Below, piece by piece: positions 18,511-21,417 of a DNA stretch of 21,417 nucleotides. The notes beneath the pieces are model-generated. The model was not told the origin of the DNA, made no database searches, and saw nothing but the letters and a program-made list of their open reading frames with translations. This DNA comes from Rhizophagus sp. LPA8_4_AMF (taxonomy: Eukaryota; Glomeromycota; Glomeromycetes; Glomerales; Glomeraceae), in contig JADRCO010001205.1 of assembly GCA_021464525.1 (NCBI GenBank), positions 1-21,417 on the forward strand, written 5' to 3'. Within the stretch, counting starts at the first letter, position 1; each line of letters opens with the position of its first letter. The translations under genes and the position numbers were made by a program.

Positions 18511-19383
18511 TAATCCGGCATGGTTTTTTTTTCCAATAAGTTGACATGGAAGCATCACATGAAATATTTAAAAATTATCATTTGGTAAGACGGGATTTAC
18601 GTGGAATTGGAGATAGCGTGATATAAGTAAATACAGTCGGCGCTCTAACAATTCGTTATAGGATTACAGCGAAGAATTTACAGAATTTAATGAGGGAAAT
18701 TCGTCCCATTTTATTGGCTATATGTCACGTGGTATTAAAATTCGTTATATAGCGAGTTCGTTATATCGAGGGCAGATTGTATAATAAATTAAAATTATAC
18801 GCCGAAGATGTTAAATTAATAGTGGATAGTATTAAAGAAAGAAATGGAAAAAAGGATAATTCGAAAATTATTTTAATCACTTGTAGTACAGGATCTATTG
18901 TTACATTATAATATTTTAATATTACAGGAGACTCACGTTAGTGTTGTTAATAATTAAATAATTTTTTAAGTTTTCAAATGATAATGTTTTTACTGATTAT
19001 AGTTAACCAGTCACCTTGTATACTCATCTTGAATTCGCTTATTATAATAACTTGATAAAAGTTTACTTCTCTTAATAGTCAATTTCTATTTCAACCGCCA
19101 ACTATTAATTTTTTTTAGGAATTGGTGCTTATTCTTTCTCCAAATCTCGTTTAGTAAGCCACATTTAAAATGATTAATGATTTTTAATAAATTCTCATAT
19201 TTCCCTTTCCGCCTTTTTCCAAATTTTAATTATGATTATACAAAAACATTTAAAAATCTCTTAATTTCAACATTAAATATTTATGGAAATAATGATAAAG
19301 TTGTTAATCCTGTGCAGGCTAATAAATTAAAACATTATTCACTTACCTGTGGTGTCCTTGCTGTTTTTGGCGGAGAAGTTTAA
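18511..19383 (+). pseudogene. Alpha/beta-hydrolase pseudogene, split by a MITE
   Basis: Three hydrolase landmarks occur in the right order. First comes the oxyanion-type HGF at 18519, after an acceptor-like TTATTTTTAG, then LTWKHHMKYL and NYHLVRRDLRGIGDS up to about 18615. Second, past the inserted element, is LYAEDVKLIVDSI, then KIILITCSTGSIV (18789-18911), the beta5/nucleophile elbow. There Ser is kept but the first Gly of Gly-x-Ser-x-Gly is Thr. Third is STLNIYGNNDKVVNPVQANK in a 68-codon frame (19177-19383), the acid-residue strand near the C-terminus. Frames change inside the T-run at 18524-18532 and the A-run near 18570. These two could be homopolymer errors, but the 146-bp insertion, stops at about 18622 and 18909, the altered elbow and the unreadable cap region (18912-19176) show decay. 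The catalytic His region is not found. Family knowledge suggests an epoxide-hydrolase-like or related enzyme; substrate unknown. Confidence 0.85.
18634..18779. mobile_element. 146-bp pogo/Tigger-like MITE inserted in the hydrolase relic
   Basis: The left end reads CAGTCGGCGCTCTAACAATT and the right end, in reverse complement, CAATCTGCCCTCGATATAAC. They are imperfect inverted repeats of about 25-30 bp that continue into TTCGTTATA-type words. TA flanks both sides (18632-18633 and 18780-18781), matching a TA target-site duplication. CAGT or CAAT followed by a CTC core and ATAACGAA is typical of pogo/Tigger-type ends. It encodes nothing. It separates GIGDS from LYAEDV in the hydrolase, so it landed in what was coding sequence or an intron near it. 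Confidence 0.82.
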
Positions 19384-19964
19384 TTTGTTAATATTTTCTC
19401 TTTTCTTAGAGTTGCGTTAGATTGGAGGATTTGGTAATGTATTTACTTCATTCTTCTTAATTTGGTTTTCTTTTCCCTTAAATAATCCCAACACGATTAG
19501 CAAGGTATAATATTTAATCGCTCTAGGAAGTGGCCTGAGTTGGGTTTTCAGTTTGGATTTTTGCTTCGGCTTCCTCTACTGCTGTTTTTATAAAGTTTTC
19601 AAAAATAATTCCTCACAAAATAAATAACTTCTGTCAATTCGATTAGTCAAAAGACAAACAAACAATTGACAATTCAAGTTGAGCAACCTTCAAAAGTTGA
19701 TTAAGTTGTACGATATTTAAAGTTGTTGTAAACTTACGTACAAATATAACAGATAAGAGCGTACGTCCTTATTTACACAATATATCTACGTAATGTTTTT
19801 CAACCTACAGTTCAACATACGAACGCCAGTATATATACTGCAGATTATGTACTGCACAAGTACAGTACAATATATTTTATTAGGGATGCAGTATATGGTC
19901 TTTAATTGCCAATCCGCATATGATCGATAGAAATTTGGTTGTTGATCGATGTCTATTGTTCCTT
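19384..19964. other. Intergenic sequence after the hydrolase relic
   Basis: No gene seen. The first 60 bp contain an acceptor-like TTTTCTTAG at about 19402-19410 that may belong to the old hydrolase gene, but no later exon can be read. A 67-codon reverse frame at 19786-19989 has no motif and is left out. A small hairpin, TGTACTG / CAGTACA, lies at about 19847-19868. Confidence 0.4.
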
Positions 19965-20430
19965 TATAGACAAGTCCGTCAATTTGCAACCAAATCGCTT
20001 GAAATATTTGCTGAGAATACTATAAGATTAGTTCTTTATTGCCCAATTATTATTTAATATAATTTTATAAAATTCGAAATTTTACAAATCTGACTAGAAG
20101 TGTAAAAAAATTGTAAAACATATGAAATCTTTTTTTTCCCCTTCATTTTCCCTATAGACAAGTCTATCAATTTTCGTCCAATTCACTTGAAAATTTTATA
20201 GAAAATACTATAAAATTAGATCTTTTTTAACCAAGTATTTAATGTAATTCTTAAATAAAATTCAAAATATTATAAACCACCTAGAAAAAGAAATAAATTA
20301 TAAAATATATGAAATCTTTTTCTCCCTCATAGATAAATCTATCAATTTTCAAAAAATCATTTATATTATGGGATTAGATCTTTATTATTCAAGTATTTAA
20401 TTTCAATGTTATGAAGCTTAAAATTTTAAG
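19965..20430 (+). repeat. Three-copy degenerate tandem repeat, unit about 180 bp
   Basis: Units begin at about 19965, 20153 and 20329 with TATAGACAAGTC, TATAGACAAGTC and ATAGATAAATC. Each continues with TCAATTT, CTTGAAA (first two), an ACTATAA-ATTAGATCTTT-like block, a TATTTAAT block and, in the first two, ATATGAAATCTTTTT before the next unit. The spacings are 188 and 176 bp; the third unit is shortened and fades by about 20430. No open frame is conserved. The period is similar to that of many satellites, but only three units are present. Confidence 0.8.
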
Positions 20431-21300
20431 CGAAATCTCTAAACATCGCCAATTAGCTAAGGTTTGTTAAATTGCAATATTTCTTAATATATTTACGCCA
20501 CTTTTTTTTTTGTCTCATAAAAATGTCAGCTAGAAGTCTTAGAATTCCTACATATATACTTTTGGTCATATACTGATATATTCTCCAAAAAAAATTAATT
20601 AAAAAATGTAGAACCGATTTTTATTTTTGCTTTAATAACTTCAAAAATGGCAAAACCCACGCAAATTTCCTATTTTTTTGCGATTTTTTTTAAAAATTTC
20701 CTATTTTTCCAATTTTTCAAGTTAAATAATTCCGTAAAAATCAATTTTGACGCTTTAAAATATACTGCGCCGCCCTAAACCATATATTCCAAATGTATAC
20801 AAAGTGTTTATTTTTAAATTATTAAGTTAAACCGGGTTTTCAATTAGTTTATCGTCTATCGTTCATATACGGACTAGCAATTAAATACTTACACGTTCTC
20901 ATTTATTTTTGTTACAAAGTTAAAATAATCAAGTTTGGAGATCGCCAAACAATAGTTTTAAGACTGAAAATTAATATTTATAAATAGTTAGTTATAAATC
21001 AAAATTTATAAAAAAAATATTTCGAATAAAGAACTAAATTTTTAAATAATAAATATTTACTAACGGAATTGGAAAGGAAGTCACTTATGAAATTATGAGG
21101 TCGAGTAGAATCACGTGACAAATCACAACAACAATCACAAAAAAAAATTTTCGTTAAAATAAAATAATTGTTTAAATTTCGGTTGAAAATATAGTTAATT
21201 TTTTAATAGAATGTACAGTAGTTTAAAAAAATTTTTTTTTCGTCTATAAAAAATTTACACATAAAAAATATTGCTTACTAATCGCATCACCCATGAATAG
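20431..21300. other. Intergenic sequence, no gene seen
   Basis: AT-rich, with T and A runs. Around 20660-20720 TTTCCTATTTTT occurs twice in close succession. No gene, RNA or transposon end was found. Confidence 0.45.
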
Positions 21301-21305
21301 TGCTT

Positions 21306-21417
21306 CTGATTCATCCGGATGAATCTGGATGAATCCGGATTTTTTTTTTATCCGGATATCCAGTTTTGACCCGGTTTTTGATCCGGTTGAAAAATATCCG
21401 GTTTAGAACCGCAATCC
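21306..21417. repeat. Cluster of ATCCGGAT / ATCCGGTT words, cut by the window end
   Basis: A perfect 16-bp palindrome, ATTCATCCGGATGAAT, starts at about 21310. It is followed by GGATGAATCCGGAT, TATCCGGATATCC and several GATCCGGTT or ATCCGGTTT words up to the window edge. The same ATCCGGTTT word occurs near both ends of the MITE at 2962-3417. This is probably one end of a repeat element whose other end lies outside the window. Confidence 0.6.

Noticed and set aside
1..21417. A new multi-gene defence or biosynthetic system
   Set aside because: Only one intact gene is visible. The other coding traces are decayed and unrelated to each other, so no system can be supported.

Overview
The window looks like eukaryotic nuclear DNA from a very AT-rich genome. 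It is mostly non-coding and full of decayed genes, short inverted-repeat transposons and degenerate tandem repeats. The best guess is a glomeromycotan (arbuscular mycorrhizal) fungus such as Rhizophagus. This rests on the base composition, on fungal-looking intron signals in the relics, and on my recollection that the one intact protein belongs to a family greatly expanded in Rhizophagus. No database search was possible, so the organism is an inference. I see no rRNA, tRNA, CRISPR array or bacterial operon.

Only one gene looks intact: a single-exon, 660-residue protein on the + strand (9179-11161). It carries a degenerate copy of the MACPF signature with exact spacing (FGQFI, six residues, GG). 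A broken, inverted partial copy of the same family lies 5 kb upstream (3605-4190), so the family has been copied locally. Two other gene relics are readable. One is an Asn/Gln-rich fragment on the - strand (5098-5596). The other is an alpha/beta-hydrolase pseudogene on the + strand (18511-19383), split by a 146-bp pogo-like miniature element flanked by TA.

Layout: 1-2260, AT-rich sequence with one 22-bp perfect palindrome. 2264-3417, two TA-flanked MITEs. 3605-4628, the inverted gene relic abutting a dispersed repeat. 5098-5596, the Asn/Gln-rich relic. 5830-7690, long polypyrimidine and then polypurine low-complexity tracts. 7832-8720, strong inverted and direct repeats. 9179-11161, the gene. 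11632-11891, a third MITE-like element. 12539-13060, a second copy of the dispersed repeat. 13616-15985, a tandem duplication of about 1.2 kb. 16748-16993, a doubtful short exon. 18511-19383, the hydrolase pseudogene with its MITE. 19965-20430, a three-copy tandem repeat of about 180 bp. 21300-21417, a cluster of ATCCGGAT palindromes running off the window end.

The genes do not form a pathway. The window reads as a gene-poor region shaped by transposition and by birth and death of a lineage-specific gene family. I found no convincing new multi-gene system. The items most worth a second look are the diverged MACPF-like protein, the transposon-split hydrolase and the 1.2-kb tandem duplication.
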